A stretch of 64,000 bases of DNA from Rhipicephalus microplus (lineage: Eukaryota > Arthropoda > Arachnida > Ixodida > Ixodidae), in assembly GCF_043290135.1 (NCBI RefSeq), contig NW_027464589.1:6391001-6455000 (forward strand), given 5' to 3'. Within the stretch, counting starts at the first letter, position 1; the number at the start of each line of letters is the position of its first letter. Both the position numbers and the translations under genes were made by a program. The notes under the pieces were generated by a model, which was not told where the DNA came from, did no database searches, and saw nothing but the letters and a program-made list of their open reading frames with translations. Positions 32,846-44,544 of this stretch are shown here, piece by piece.

Positions 32846-32920
32846 AGTTATCATCATCAACACAAACAAGCGAGGCGTGTTTTGATCTCTGGGGCTTGCT
32901 GTTCTGTCAAGACGCCCAGT

Positions 32921-32942
32921 GGGGGGGGGGGGGGGGGGGGGG
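32921..32942. repeat. poly-G run of 22 bases
   Basis: 22 consecutive G on the plus strand, in otherwise mixed sequence. It could form a G-quadruplex, but an assembly or homopolymer-length error is equally possible. Confidence 0.9.
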
Positions 32943-35900
32943 ACATGCTTTGGCGAGTGTGCAAGAAAAAATGGAAAAACTACTAATTAACCGATACATA
33001 CGCAATAAGCTGGTACGGCTTATGCAGATACAAAATGCATTATGTTCGATGGCCGCCAAGTCGGGGATTTGACTTCACTACTTTTAAGATGAAACTACTG
33101 TTTACGCGGGTGCGGTTTAACGAGGTTTCACTGTACAAAGCCAAGAATGCATGTCAAGGTGTCGCAAACAGAGCATTTATACAAATCGCCAAATAATGAA
33201 CAACTGTTGACTAAAACCGGAGGTTCGCATCACATATGTCATGTTGTCTTTTTTGTTGTTTTGAAAGGCTTTGGAGCATTCATTTTAGATGTTATTTCTC
33301 AATTCATTTTTTATGACACCCCGATTTGAAATAAGGTGTGCTGCTACAGCTTTCACAGTGCAGACGTACGCGAGTTTCGAAATTTTTTTGTCTTGCAGCC
33401 GTGTGTACAAAGGTCCGAAGAGCCAATGGCTTCACTGACAGACTGCGTAAACACCGCATAATATACTGCCTACAGGTACTGGTAGAAACTCATCTTTATG
33501 TCCCAGATCTCAGATTAATACGTGTCATTGGCAAAGTAGTAAAAAATAAGATTGAATATAAAGTATTTAAAGCCTTAAATAAAACAAAACATGGCAAAGC
33601 GTCGTGTGTAAATCATCCATCAGTTTTCCTTACAGATAAAGAATTTACGTTTTCTCATAGTGATTGCATGGTAGCGTCGATACTCTAGTGTTTTAAGAAA
33701 ATATTGCTACATGCATATTGACATTTTGTGGGGCAATGCGCATGTGTGCCTGACAAAGAGGACAAAGAGTTGTCTCCGCTCGGTGGCTGGTCAACCAGTC
33801 ACGCCGCTACTGCTGGTTTTAAATATATTTCATCCACAACCTCGTCGATACAGGGTAATAATATGCTGTTTGTAACATTTTAACACCTGTGCACTGTTAG
33901 TGTGCAACTGTGAAATGACTTAGCCTATTTATGCACATGTTGCTGGATTGTGTGTGGGTGGGCTTTCTGCAATAAACATTGTGTTTGAAGTCCAGCGCTT
34001 TTTCCGTGTGGTTGTTCTCCTTTGCTGTCATTGTGTCTTTTGTACGATTTCTCCTCCGAATATTATGAAGCAACTCACACAGCAAGCTGCGTTAGTGATG
34101 TATACTGTTTCGAACAAGGTCGTGAAAAACCGACATCTAGTTAGTAGAATTCAGTCGAAGATAAAAAAACCGGCGAAGTAAGGCGCATGTTACTCGGTTT
34201 GATTGCCTGGCGAGTACATAACAAAGCGGAGAGAACACAAGACATTACATACTTTGTGTTTTTTCCACATGTATTCACGTCATGTGCAGTGCTTCACACA
34301 CGAAGTTTACGGTGATCCTAACCTCACCCAATTCTTGACCTTGCTGAACCTGCCAACTGGATCGTTTATTAGAGCATACTTTATCTGTTGTGTTTGTCTC
34401 TTTCTCTTGTCATTAAAGGCTGTGTTTCCATTCCTTAACAGACTTTTTCTAACTACGCATGCCGCAAACAGCTGAATCTTGCTCGTTTAGACTATAAGCA
34501 GTTGCTTCTATACGCATAGAAGCGCTTCTACATTAACTAGCATGCCATCTTCCCCTTTGAAGTGTAAATGTTCCTTCCCTCACTTTTACAGTCGTATCGA
34601 TTGTTATTTCAATACCTACTTTCCACACCTTTTATTCATACATATTGTGTGAAAGGGAGTATATAGGTTTTATCGTCAGCCAGAATATGTTAATATATAG
34701 TCCTCGCGAAACACCGCCATTGGTGCTGCCAGGGACCTGTACTTACTTCTACAGTGAGCTTGAAAGTAGCTTAAAATTAACGTTTATCTAGAGTCCAAGA
34801 CTAGCTTCCTACGTTATCAGGAGTACTGAACAAGTTTTTCTGATCCACTTAATTAACTGTAAATGGCAGGCAATGCGTTTACTAGAGGGCAGAATTAAGA
34901 AAGGACTGACAATTTACTAGTTACAGAATAAAATGCCAAAGAAAGCCAGGTTTACTAAAAACAATGCATTCCTCAATAAATGATGCGCCCAGAAAACACA
35001 TCGGCGGTGGCGGCGCGTCGATCAGTTTGCATTGACGGGGACGTGCTGATGCCTCGGCCCACACCATTAACTGCAACGTCAATCATGTTTGCGAGAATGT
35101 TTGCCTGAAAACGCGTGTGAAATCGTGTTGCCAACGTGCAGCATAAATTACAACAAAAATTACTGTGTATCCCAAGCATGCATGAATGCACGCAGTAGAC
35201 TAAAAAAAACTTTGACTAAAAGCTATCACTGGATCAGGGCTGCTTCACATACAGAGCTGAATGTAAAAATCATTCCCATGGGTATGCAGTTATTCTCATT
35301 CCATGTTGTAAGCAAAGCCATTCTCGACTTGTGAAACACACTTCACCTCGACGAAAGCTACGCCATCTATGCTTAACAGAGATTAACCATGTCTTCTCCA
35401 ATCAGGCGGGTACTCGCAACGATGCGTTTTAGAAGACAAGTCTATTGAATGGAGCGACGAGAGGCCAATGCTCCAAACGACCACTGTATACTGTCGTTTA
35501 CTGTATTTTCCTGCTGTTACTTTACTTTTATTTACTCTCTTCACAAGCATATGTGCATGGTGAGGGGAGTCTCATGACTTTGATATACATGTGCACAGTC
35601 CTCTCAAGCTACCGCAGATAATCACATTACAGAGAAAAGCTGATGCCTGTGACCCCCCCCGTCAGGTCCGAAAAAATGAGCACATAAGGATCCTTCTGCT
35701 TTATCATCACGTCGCTGTTTGTGCAAGAGACAAAAACCTTGCGATGCTTTTTCCACGTACATGTAGCATTAATGGGGACATATTTCTCAGGCCCTTGCTA
35801 TTAACATTCTTTTTGCTACTTACGGTATTCCTGCCCATTCTACGAAAACTATTTTCTTCTTTGAAAAGCTGTATAAAGTTATGTCCATACTTTTAATATA

Positions 35901-38900
35901 TCCCACGGAAAATTTCTGGACTACAGCGCCGCAGCTAAGACGGGACATGGCACAGCCACTTCGTTCGTTCCGCTGCTTCCTCTGGTTTTACTGTCCTTTC
36001 CCCACACGAAAAAGAGTGATGTTGCCCACACCTTTCTACAGGAGGCATTGCTCTTACATGAGTGAAATAGGGATATGAAGATTTGGTCGGTTGTTGGCCT
36101 CGTATTGCTGACATGTTCATTGATGTCGTGTTACATTGCCAAAGTGCTTGTAGTCCCGACAGCGAGCTACCCTCAGCTGTCGAGAAGGGTCGAAAGACAG
36201 ACTGAGAAATAGGAACCAGCCGAAGCAAGTTTACATCCTGCTTATAACAACATTTTCGAAATCCTTGCAGCAGCATGTTCACATAGTACAAGAGAGCAGT
36301 TACCTCTTCATCACAGATTTTGACGGCACCATTGTTTACTGGCCCTTAAATGTATTTATTGACAAATTACACAAGGTCTAATGCTGTAAGCACATTTCAA
36401 ATGAACACACACTTACTTGCAGAAAATGGCACTTTGTTTACACGACAAAGGGACAGAAATAATGAAACTAACTTCATCAGAAGCAAATCCCTGAAAATGC
36501 AAGATCATGCACTAGATATGAGCTAGCTCACCATGCATACAGTGGCTAAGTTATGTCCCACATGTTCCTGAACAACAAGCACCAAAACTGGACATCTGAA
36601 AGCTGAGATGACAATGAAGCCTTACACACATACATTACCAAGTAGTATAAACTAGATCGAGCAATTCGTTTCAAAAGTGTGACCAATTTGATTAAAAAAA
36701 TGCACTCACAGACAATATGTCACATACAGATGTGGCACAAGTTCACTTTGCATGTAAGAACACAGTATGGGTATTTAGTGTTGCACATGAAAAAAACTTG
36801 ACCACAATACACCACATGAAGATGAGTATACACAGCTGGTTTAACTCCCTGCCAATGATTTGGCAATGACGGCAGCAGACAAATGGTAACAGACATGCTG
36901 GGGCAAGAACAAACAAGAGCCAGAGGAAAATGTATGCAACTTTGGAGAATATCTTCCATTAGAATAATTTTTGATGAAATGACTTCTGCTGGTAAAACCT
37001 CTTATTGTCATATATTCACAGCTTGCAATAAGCACTTAAATGCTGTGCTTATTAGAAGAAGCTATACTGGAGACATTAAGACTGACACATGCCTAAACAA
37101 AGTAAAAAAAACTGTTGATATAAATAGATAACCTAAACTATACATACCAAGGCTCATAGCAAGCATGGGAAAACACTTAAAGAACAGGTTTTATTACGAG
37201 CTGACTTTGCTAGACAATGAAGATTTACAATGAAAAACAAAACATTAAGCTTTGAACTGTTAATTGTCTCCTTGCATTTACACTTGTTTACTAGAAGCTT
37301 TCTAAATTGAACAAAACCTGTTAATTCAAACTGACACTCTGGTCCTGGCACAGCCCCATGTATTTCTAGGGGGTAAACTACTGCCAATTCAAATGCATAG
37401 GCATCCACAATAGTTCATTCCAACTGCGAGCCTACTGGCCTTCACCGATCTTTGCAGAAGAAAGCCCAGAATGTGTTGCGAATTCACACCAATCCACTAG
37501 AGATGCAAAACAACGAAACAGCAGCATTTCCCAGCAGAAGATAATTACGAAGCTGCACACGGGCAAGCTGGAAATGATGTTCAGGAAGTTACGACAAAAG
37601 AAATGTAACCAAATGCAAATTACTGCTCATTTTCAATTTTTATTGCATTATCTCTGCAATGCAAATTAATGCATTTTGGCACATAAATAATGTCAAATCT
37701 TTCAACATTAAGGCTGACTGCTCAAACAAATGCACGTCGCTGCTGGTTTCTGATAAATTAATTTTGTCAGAGCTCCACGAACTCAATTTAAGAAATCACC
37801 TGCCACGGAAGTGTAGTCGTACCTAGTTCGCGATAAGTCTAGAGGTGACTTCTTTGGGCTCTGCTTATGGAATGTGAAACCATGTCTATTTAGTCAGCAC
37901 TCTCTGCTATTTAGAACTCCCACAGTTAGAACAATCCCCCTATACTCAAATAATAAGCTTCAACTGCAGTATAATTAAAAAAAAACATTTAGTTTCATAT
38001 GAGACTACAACCGCTAGCAGTGTTATATAACATCATTTATGAGAACCTCAGTTATTCAGCTTTCAGCAAACACCTTATGATATATAATCTTGTGGTTCAG
38101 ACCTCACCTTGTGTCCATAAGATGGCCCTTACAAATCGTGATTCAGACATATTAGTTATTAACCAACCATGCATACCTAATTTTAGGTTTCCAAGTTTAC
38201 GCTTTCTTGGGGTCACAAAAAGCAGTATCAATAATGTTCTGCCATGAAATGCAGCATTCAGAAGCATTGCCATGGGCAAGAAACTATTGTAACTTTGATA
38301 AATTATTGCTGAGCGAAAGAACTCTTCTAGTGTTGTATGATGTCACAAAGGCAACTGGTGCCCACACATAATCTGACAAGCATCAATCAAGACACAGTTG
38401 GACTTACTTGGAACGGCTTTAACACTTAGCTGCTGCATCATCAACTTTTGTATGTTTTTGATAACCTAGCATCTGGCTATTTGGTGCTCAAAGGTTGTGC
38501 AAAGTGAAATTCACGAAAAAAAAAAAGAAGACGAGAGATTTAAGCTCTCCCACCCACAACTCAAGGATCTCACAGGGCCCTTTAGGATTCGTGGCACACC
38601 TCATCGCATAGCGGTCTGGCATGGCGGCAAGGCTGACCTTGGAAATTCACTAGGACGCACGGCTTCAGTTGATGCACCTTCGGACGTGCAGTCTAAGTAA
38701 AAAGTTCTGGCGTCTGAACCCTCAGGCATTCTCATCAGGATTTTCAAGCATGCCCAAAAATCGGGAAATTTGTCATTTTTGTCAGTGATGTCTGTTGGTA
38801 TACCTCATCTGATATTATAGCTTCCTCATGACAGCCTACCATCCGCCTATTTTTCTTTGTTTTTGTGCAACCCGTATATAGCAATTATCAGTTATAAATA

Positions 38901-39370
38901 AAACTTATGTGGCACTTAGGTGTTGCTATAGGTGAGTTGGACTGTAGCACAATAGATGTGGATTATGACCACGTAGGTACTATCGCAACAAAAAGTGCAT
39001 GCACACACAGTATAAATGTCTCCACAGATCTACAGACTACAATCTTGAAGAAGGAAGCCAGCGTTTCCAAGATGCAATGTGGCAATTTCATGATCAGCCC
39101 TAAAGTGAAGATGCTGAGCCCTCTTGCATGGACTTCCCATGTTCACTTGTTTAGTGCCTGACAATTATCATCCAAAGCACCAAAATGGTTAGTAAAGTGT
39201 TTGTGTTAAAAAGTGTCAGCACCAGACAGAAATGAAAAGGCGTTCAAATCTCTTCATTCTCTCACAACACATGCTATCCAATTACCATTTACAGTTACCT
39301 GCTTTGGTACATCACCTAGCCCTGCGTAACTACTTCACAACTAAGAAACGACAGTCCAGCTCCCAAAGCT
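32943..39370. other. 6.4 kb without recognisable genes
   Basis: AT-rich unique-looking DNA with only short frames. I recognise no protein, RNA gene or long repeat. At 33106-33132 a fragment cggtttaacgaggtttcactgta resembles the end of the transposon at 43155-44542, without a visible partner. The stretch lies downstream of the BTAF1 gene's 3' end. Confidence 0.6.
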
Positions 39371-39491
39371 CTTGTTGTTTCCTCCTCTAATAAAAGCGCA
39401 CGGATCGACGCCGAAGTGTCATCCAGCCGCTGGGTTCTCATGCTCTAACGCACACCGTTTGTAATCAGCCGTGTAGCTAGCGTACTGGTCG
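39371..39491. repeat. diverged direct repeat, copy 1
   Basis: About 120 bp, starting ttgttgtttcctcc and ending ggtcgaacc, repeated at 39729-39850 with roughly one change in six. Copy 2 is inside the DNA transposon at 39546-40396 and copy 1 lies just outside it, so copy 1 may belong to a further, partly lost copy of that transposon. Confidence 0.75.
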
Positions 39492-39728
39492 AACCAAAGT
39501 AATGCTGGACCGTCAAAGTGAAACTCTGTTTACACAAAAAGACTACCATATTTACTGATGTAATGAACTCACCTTTTTTTTCAAAAACGTTGACGCCAAT
39601 TTGGGGGGAGGATTCATTATGTGGGAGAAAATAGTGACGGGAGGTACAACAGCGAAAATTTTGCGAGACGGCTTTGCGAGTTTTGGCCCGTGAAATGTGC
39701 GACAAATCTTTTTTGTAGCATGAAGCAC

Positions 39729-39850
39729 ATGTTGTTTCCTCCCATAATGAAAGTGCACGGACCGATGCAGAAGTGTCATCTAGCCGCTCAGTTCCCATGC
39801 TCCAGTGCATGTCGCTTGTAATCAGCCATGTCGCTAACTTACCGGCCGAA
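39729..39850. repeat. diverged direct repeat, copy 2
   Basis: Partner of 39371-39491, offset by 358 bp. It lies within the transposon at 39546-40396. Confidence 0.75.
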
Positions 39851-40230
39851 CCCATCCTGCGCAGCAGGTCTCCCAATAAAGTGTGAAACGACAAACTCGG
39901 CAACAAAAACACAGGGTCAAATTGCCCGCGCAAACATTGCGCTAAACAATGTGGGTGGATGACGCGTCGTCAGCGCGGTGGTTGCGGTTGCGCTTTGCAC
40001 GACCTCCGAGAATTCAGGGCCTCGTAGCCTGCCATTTCGAAGGCCACAAACAGTTTTTAGTTGATTTTTGTGCCACTGTACTTGCATGGCGCTATCAGCA
40101 AAAAGGTTTCTCCTGTCTTCAACAGATGGCGCTTAGCCGCAAAAGGCGTGACTTTCAAATTTTGATTGACGTTGTCCGCGCTCGCGCTGCTCGCAACTGT
40201 TTAGCATGGTTGCTAAACTATGTTTTGACT

Positions 40231-40236
40231 TTTATT
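40231..40236 (-). promoter_or_regulatory. candidate polyadenylation signal for BTAF1
   Basis: AATAAA on the minus strand, about 530 bp after the BTAF1 stop. It lies inside the transposon at 39546-40396. It is the nearest such hexamer seen, but a chance match is quite possible. Confidence 0.3.
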
Positions 40237-40766
40237 GCGTTGTTATTTTGTGATATCATGGCTTGCTTTAGCGTTGTTTCAATCATCAACGGCACTGGCA
40301 ATTGTACCGAAATAAAATGAACAAATACATTAAAAAGTTTTCTTCATTTTACGAGGACGAAAGTGGGGCGTGGGTTCGTTACACGTGTAAATACAGTACT
40401 TTCTTTTGTCCTCGTTACCACACAGCCATTATAGTGATGCACACTGTGTGTTGTCACTTGCTGTTCTGCAGACTTGTCATACAGTGACCATACTATTGGT
40501 GTCAGATGGAAGCCAAACAGTGACAAGCATTAGCAATGGTATAGTGCATGCCATCCAGTCATCACCATGGCTATCCACAGTGCTTACAGAAAGAAAGTGC
40601 TGTGCACCGGTCAAAGGCGATGACTATGCAGATGGTGCACACTATGCAGTTTCTGAAGCTGTTTGCCATTCATTTGACACTGATAGTACACACAATAAAT
40701 TGCTGAGCCACCACTGTACACACATGTGTCTCAATACACAGCAGTTTTTGCAACAAGTGCGTCCCA

Positions 40767-41031
40767 TCACTTTGGCCTCAATGTGCTGAGGAAGTTTTCG
40801 AGGTCATACTCGGAGTCGTACTTGGAGGAGTCCCACAGTTCAGGGAGGCTTTCCAGCACCCCCTTGATGCCAGCGCGTGATGGACCAGCATGCTGCTGTG
40901 CGGGGTCTCTGCCCCCCTTGGAGCTGTCCAGTGTGAACAGGTCAAGCAGCTGGTCGGTGCCCATGGTGCTCAGGTTGCTGTTCTCTTGTGTGATTACTGT
41001 GTTGGCAATGGTCATCTTGAACTTCTGCAGC
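40767..41031 (-). CDS. BTAF1: BTAF1 (Mot1), last coding exon
   Basis: BTAF1/Mot1 is a nuclear Swi2/Snf2-type ATPase that strips TATA-binding protein from DNA. This exon encodes its final 87 residues. Blocks matching the C-terminus of animal BTAF1 (from memory) are L-Q-K-F-K-M, I-A-N-T-V-I-T-Q-E-N, M-G-T-D-Q-L-L-D-L-F-T-L-D and Y-D-S-E-Y-D-L-E-N-F. The acceptor is at 41032-41033 (minus ttgtttgctgcAG), after which the exon starts with one base of a split codon, apparently that of the Gly before L-Q-K-F-K. The stop is TGA at 40767-40769. The middle (S-S-K-G-G-R-D-P-A-Q-Q) is variable and longer than I recall for vertebrates. The exon carrying the end of the helicase domain is not visible in the window, so at least one long intron lies upstream. 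This is the only host gene I can support here and it looks functional. Confidence 0.92.
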
Positions 41032-41111
41032 CTGCAGCAAACAAATATTCATTGCAGTGTGAGTAGCTTTATAAAGGTTAAAAAGTAAGTTTGGCAAAGC
41101 ACATCTTAATA

Positions 41112-43080
41112 CAATCGAGCCCACATATAACATGCCACTTAAAATGAACTTCCGCTTAAAACGAGCAATATCCGCATGACCATGAAAATATACATTGGTT
41201 CAATGGCACAAAATGGCACTTACAACAAACGTCTGCGAGCGACACTGATCGGTTACAGCGAATGAAGTGGGAGCTCTGCTGACTTCCCGGGAAACCACGT
41301 TCAACCACCGATCAGGCATCAGCCAGGGGCCCATAGATTCTTATTGTTAAACGCCAACCCTGCCTCAGCACCGCTCTAGTTGCCGCTCTCTACGACCGCT
41401 TTTTGTTAAGCACCCCACCGTCCTTTGCCCCCCCCCCTGCTTCTCTGAGCACCCCACATTGCTAGCCGTGGCCTGTGTTTTCACACTGCCACTGACCTTC
41501 CGAAGATCGGTCGGCCATCTCCTCTGTTTTTGATCCCTGGTACTGTCGTTGGGGTAGCCAGCCTGGAGTGACCATACGATTTGCCAACATTGTCGACCAC
41601 AGACTGTATTTGATCGTCTGCGTCTAGTACACGCGCATACACTACCCCACCAACTCTGATAATTCGCGATTCTTTTCGTGTAGGACGTGTTCTCGCTCAC
41701 TTCGCACTCGATACAGCATGCCTTCCGCACGCGAGTGGAAGCGTGAAAACAGCTGTTAATTTGTGCAGAAGGAATCGCGAAATATCGAAGTAAGTGAGGC
41801 CACGCAAACCCGCCGGCACAACAAAACGATTTTTTGACCACGACCGCCAATTCTTTGAACACCGCCGTGCGCGCCAATCCAGGCGGCCGTGCTTTGTCTT
41901 CTGCGTGCCGAGGCACTCTTTCAAGTGTTTCTACGCGCGAGTTGCACTAAAACAGAACGGCGACAAAGAGACAAGAAGGACACGAGCGCTCATGCCATAC
42001 CAACTAGCCCGAACTGCTGCACTTCCGAGTTGTGCGTTTCGCGGACCTTTCAAGCAAGCTACCTGAGCTACCTCGTTCCCGCGTGTTTAGGTTTTCAAGG
42101 TCACCCTCCCGCCGTGTCCTCCTCTCTCTTTATCGCAACTCGTTGCCCTTCTCTCGCAAATCTGCTTTCCTCTCTTGATCACAACCTCTTCACCCATCTC
42201 CTCCGCTTCGTGACGCCAGCCACGCTGGCTCAAGTGAGTTTCGTTTTCTGACTAGAAACGGGCCCAGAGCTGTTCCGCGTGTTCTGGCTTGTGTGTCGCT
42301 TGTGCGTGTCTTGCTCGCTCTTGGTGTGCGTGTGTGATCAGGATGGCAGACGAGAGGACTTGCAATCTTTTTCCTGCTGCTCAACAAATCGTTGAAAGTG
42401 TGACCGCTTGGCTTGAGCGTAATCCGCGTGTTAATTGCCGCGTTGCTGAGCGCTTGCTCATGGCTGTTGACCACCTGGCAGCGAACTTGCCGCTTCGGGC
42501 GTCCCGGTATTCGGTTGTGGAGATGATGAATATTTCGTGGGCGGCGGTGACGGCTACATGCACGGGAAGCTGTTCTCTCAAGGCCGACTTCGTCGACGTT
42601 GGGCCCGATGACCAGCTGGAAGCTTTCGAACAGGATTATTTCGGCGGCAATTTGTGGCAGCGTGCCGTCAACTTCGACATGGCACAGCGGGTGAAACATC
42701 TATTGCGATAGTTTCATTGCGGCCGGTGATGATGCCGACACCGCGGAACCGCGCTTGGATTAGGACATTGTGAATAGAGTATGTGGCAAGAGCGATTTAG
42801 AGGAATCGAATTGCGAGAACGATCAAACTTTGGAGCCAGTCCCTCATGCAGCTTATGCCACGGGTCTTGGCGAACAAGCATGCTGCTGTTTGAAATAAAC
42901 TAGAGACCGCCCTTATCGCTTCTGCTCTTCGAAACGTGCATTACAGACTTTTTTTGAGCAAAAAGGTCTGTGCCTTCCCTCGCAACTTTTTAAAAAACTG
43001 TGTTTCATTTACTACAAACTTCGGGATACAGCGAACGGATGCTGCCTCAGGCTGAGGTTTTTTATAAGCGGGCTCGACTG
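41112..43080 (+). mobile_element. pogo/Tigger-like DNA transposon in the last BTAF1 intron
   Basis: The ends are caatcgagcccacatataa (left) and, read inward from the right, cagtcgagcccgcttataa, with 16 of 19 bases matching. TA lies on each side (41110-41111 and 43081-43082). 1,969 bp. A remnant of the transposase lies in its right half. Its left end is only 80 bp upstream of the BTAF1 exon's acceptor, so it sits close to where the branch point would be. The left half is not coding and may be UTR plus foreign sequence. Confidence 0.8.
42342..42890 (+). pseudogene. pogo/Tigger transposase, C-terminal remnant
   Basis: The open frame (42342-42711), continued past two stops to 42890, has the layout of the region after the DDE core: a basic helix ending in R-L-L-M-A-V-D, then S-W-A-A-V-T-A-T, then A-D-F-V-D-V, and after the stops D-I-V-N-R-V with an acidic stretch (D-L-E-E-S-N-C-E-N-D). 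The W-x-x-V-T-x-x-T block and the D-I-V-x-x-V block are usual in Tigger-type proteins. The catalytic domain is missing, so the copy is dead. The first Met is accidental. Confidence 0.65.
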
Positions 43081-43154
43081 TACTACAGAAAGAGAAGGAG
43101 GATGAGAATGGTTCATGTCTTCCTTGCCGCCTTGTGTAAAAATGTTGAACTATA

Positions 43155-44542
43155 CAGTGAAATCTCCATAGAACTAACCCTACATTAACAAACTTTTCAG
43201 ATTAACAAACTTTTAAAAATCCCGCACCGACGGCTAATAGCTTCAAATGTAAAAGTATTTCACTACTACGTACTTTAGAATACTAAACTTTTCAGAATAA
43301 CGAGCGTCAATTTAGTTCCAAGTTATGTTAATAATGCTTCAGTACTACAAACTCATGTTCTGAAATCTGTCGCGAGCACCAGAGCGGTATGCAAGAAGAC
43401 GACAAAGCGAACGGATGCCTTGCTTCTCGGAAGACATGCGACAGTGCAGAGAAAAAAAAAAATGAAAGGGCGACTTTCTTTTTCTTTTTGTTGAAATGTC
43501 GAAGCTGCAGGTTTACAAGCACAGAGGCGAGAGCAACACGGAAGGGCAAAGTGAGCGAGGCAGAGTGGGAGTTGCGGAGCAGAAAGCATGGGTGCGGAAA
43601 ACCTGAGACAGCAAGGGAGCAAAAAACGAAACGCTATGAATTTTGTTTTAGAGGTGAAGTTCGTTGTCGTACGTAGGCACAGAGGATGCGAGATGGGAGA
43701 CGGCGGCACTTGGAGTGTTCACTAGATGGACGCACGGACGGATGCATGGATGGACAGACAGACAGACTAGCAGATGGACGGACAGATGGACGGACGCGCG
43801 AAGCGGTTATTTGCCACAGGGGATGCGAGATGGCGGTACCTGGAGTGTTCACTAGATGGATGCACGGACGAACGGACAGACAGACTAGAACATGGAAGGA
43901 GAGATGGAAGGACGAGCAAACGTACGGGCGGATGAAGGCTTCGCCCCACTCATCATCATTCACTCCGTGAATATGTTATAATTTTTTTAATACTTTTTTT
44001 TTTTCTTCGGAAGAGGCGATGACAGCCGGGGGGCTTCGAGTTTTTCTCTCTTTGTCACTTCTACGTGTGCTCTAGGAGGCCCTGTTTGTCAGTCGTGTTC
44101 ATCTCCTTTCAATGATTACTCATTGCCTCCGCAAGGCAAGTCAGCGTTCGAGCAGCTTAAGCAGTTTTCGCTAAGAGAGAAAGTGCATATTTTTCGGCAA
44201 CTGGAAGGCTGAAAGCTGGCTGTTGTGACCAAAGAACCGAACCCCATCACAGGAATGTGCATGAGCTGGATGCCTTCGCGCTGCAGAAATTGTGCTGCAC
44301 GCGTCAATAAAAAAAAAAAGAAATCAGACTTCTTCAAACGTGCATTTTTTGGTGTTCACTTGTGCATTTGCTTTTTCTCGTGAAAAATGAGTTCAAGGAT
44401 CTACCGTTGTAAAAATAAGTCGTTTTGGTCAGAAGAAAATACATATTTATGGTTAATTTCTGAGCTTGCACTATAACAACCTTTTAAAATAACGAAGAAA
44501 TTGCCACAGCCCCATGAAGTTCATTATACCAAGATTTCACTG
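43155..44542. mobile_element. TA-flanked DNA transposon with CAGTGAAATCT ends
   Basis: The left end is cagtgaaatctccatag. The right end read inward is cagtgaaatcttggtat. TA lies on each side (43153-43154 and 44543-44544). 1,388 bp. The matching ends are short (about 11-14 bp), so the call is tentative, but the TA flanks and the CAGT start fit pogo-type elements. Inside are T-rich stretches and the tandem repeat at 43684-43950; no transposase is seen. Confidence 0.5.
43684..43950. repeat. two-copy tandem repeat with GGAC/GATG microsatellite
   Basis: A unit of 137 bp beginning ggatgcgaga is present at 43684 and again at 43821. Each copy ends in runs of ggac, gatg and agac tetranucleotides. The two differ by substitutions and a small deletion. 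Confidence 0.8.
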
Positions 44543-44544
44543 TA

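Larger units (their letters stand above)
27950..32850 (+). mobile_element. LINE-D, longest copy of the LINE-A/C/D/F family
   Basis: 4.9 kb on the plus strand: 5' UTR (27950-28298), ORF1 (28299-29324), ORF2 (about 29400-32640), 3' UTR and a CATC-repeat tail (32816-32845). The 5' UTR matches that of LINE-F (59985-60325) over its whole length, so both probably reach the true 5' end. It lies head-to-head with LINE-C, 5' end against 5' end. No target duplication is clear. Confidence 0.9.
39546..40396. mobile_element. TA-flanked DNA transposon, non-autonomous (851 bp)
   Basis: The left end is ccatatttactgatgtaatg. The right end, read on the other strand, is ctgtatttacacgtgtaacg, and about 22 of the first 30 bases match. 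A TA flanks each side (39544-39545 and 40397-40398), as in Tc1/mariner/pogo-type elements. No transposase is visible. It lies 370 bp beyond the BTAF1 stop codon, so it could lie in that gene's 3' UTR. Confidence 0.6.

Noticed and set aside
42190..42699. 169-codon minus-strand frame
   Set aside because: It is antisense to the pogo/Tigger transposase remnant, which has recognisable blocks.
43684..43950. CRISPR-like array
   Set aside because: It is a two-copy tandem repeat with tetranucleotide runs, with no regular spacers, in a eukaryotic genome.
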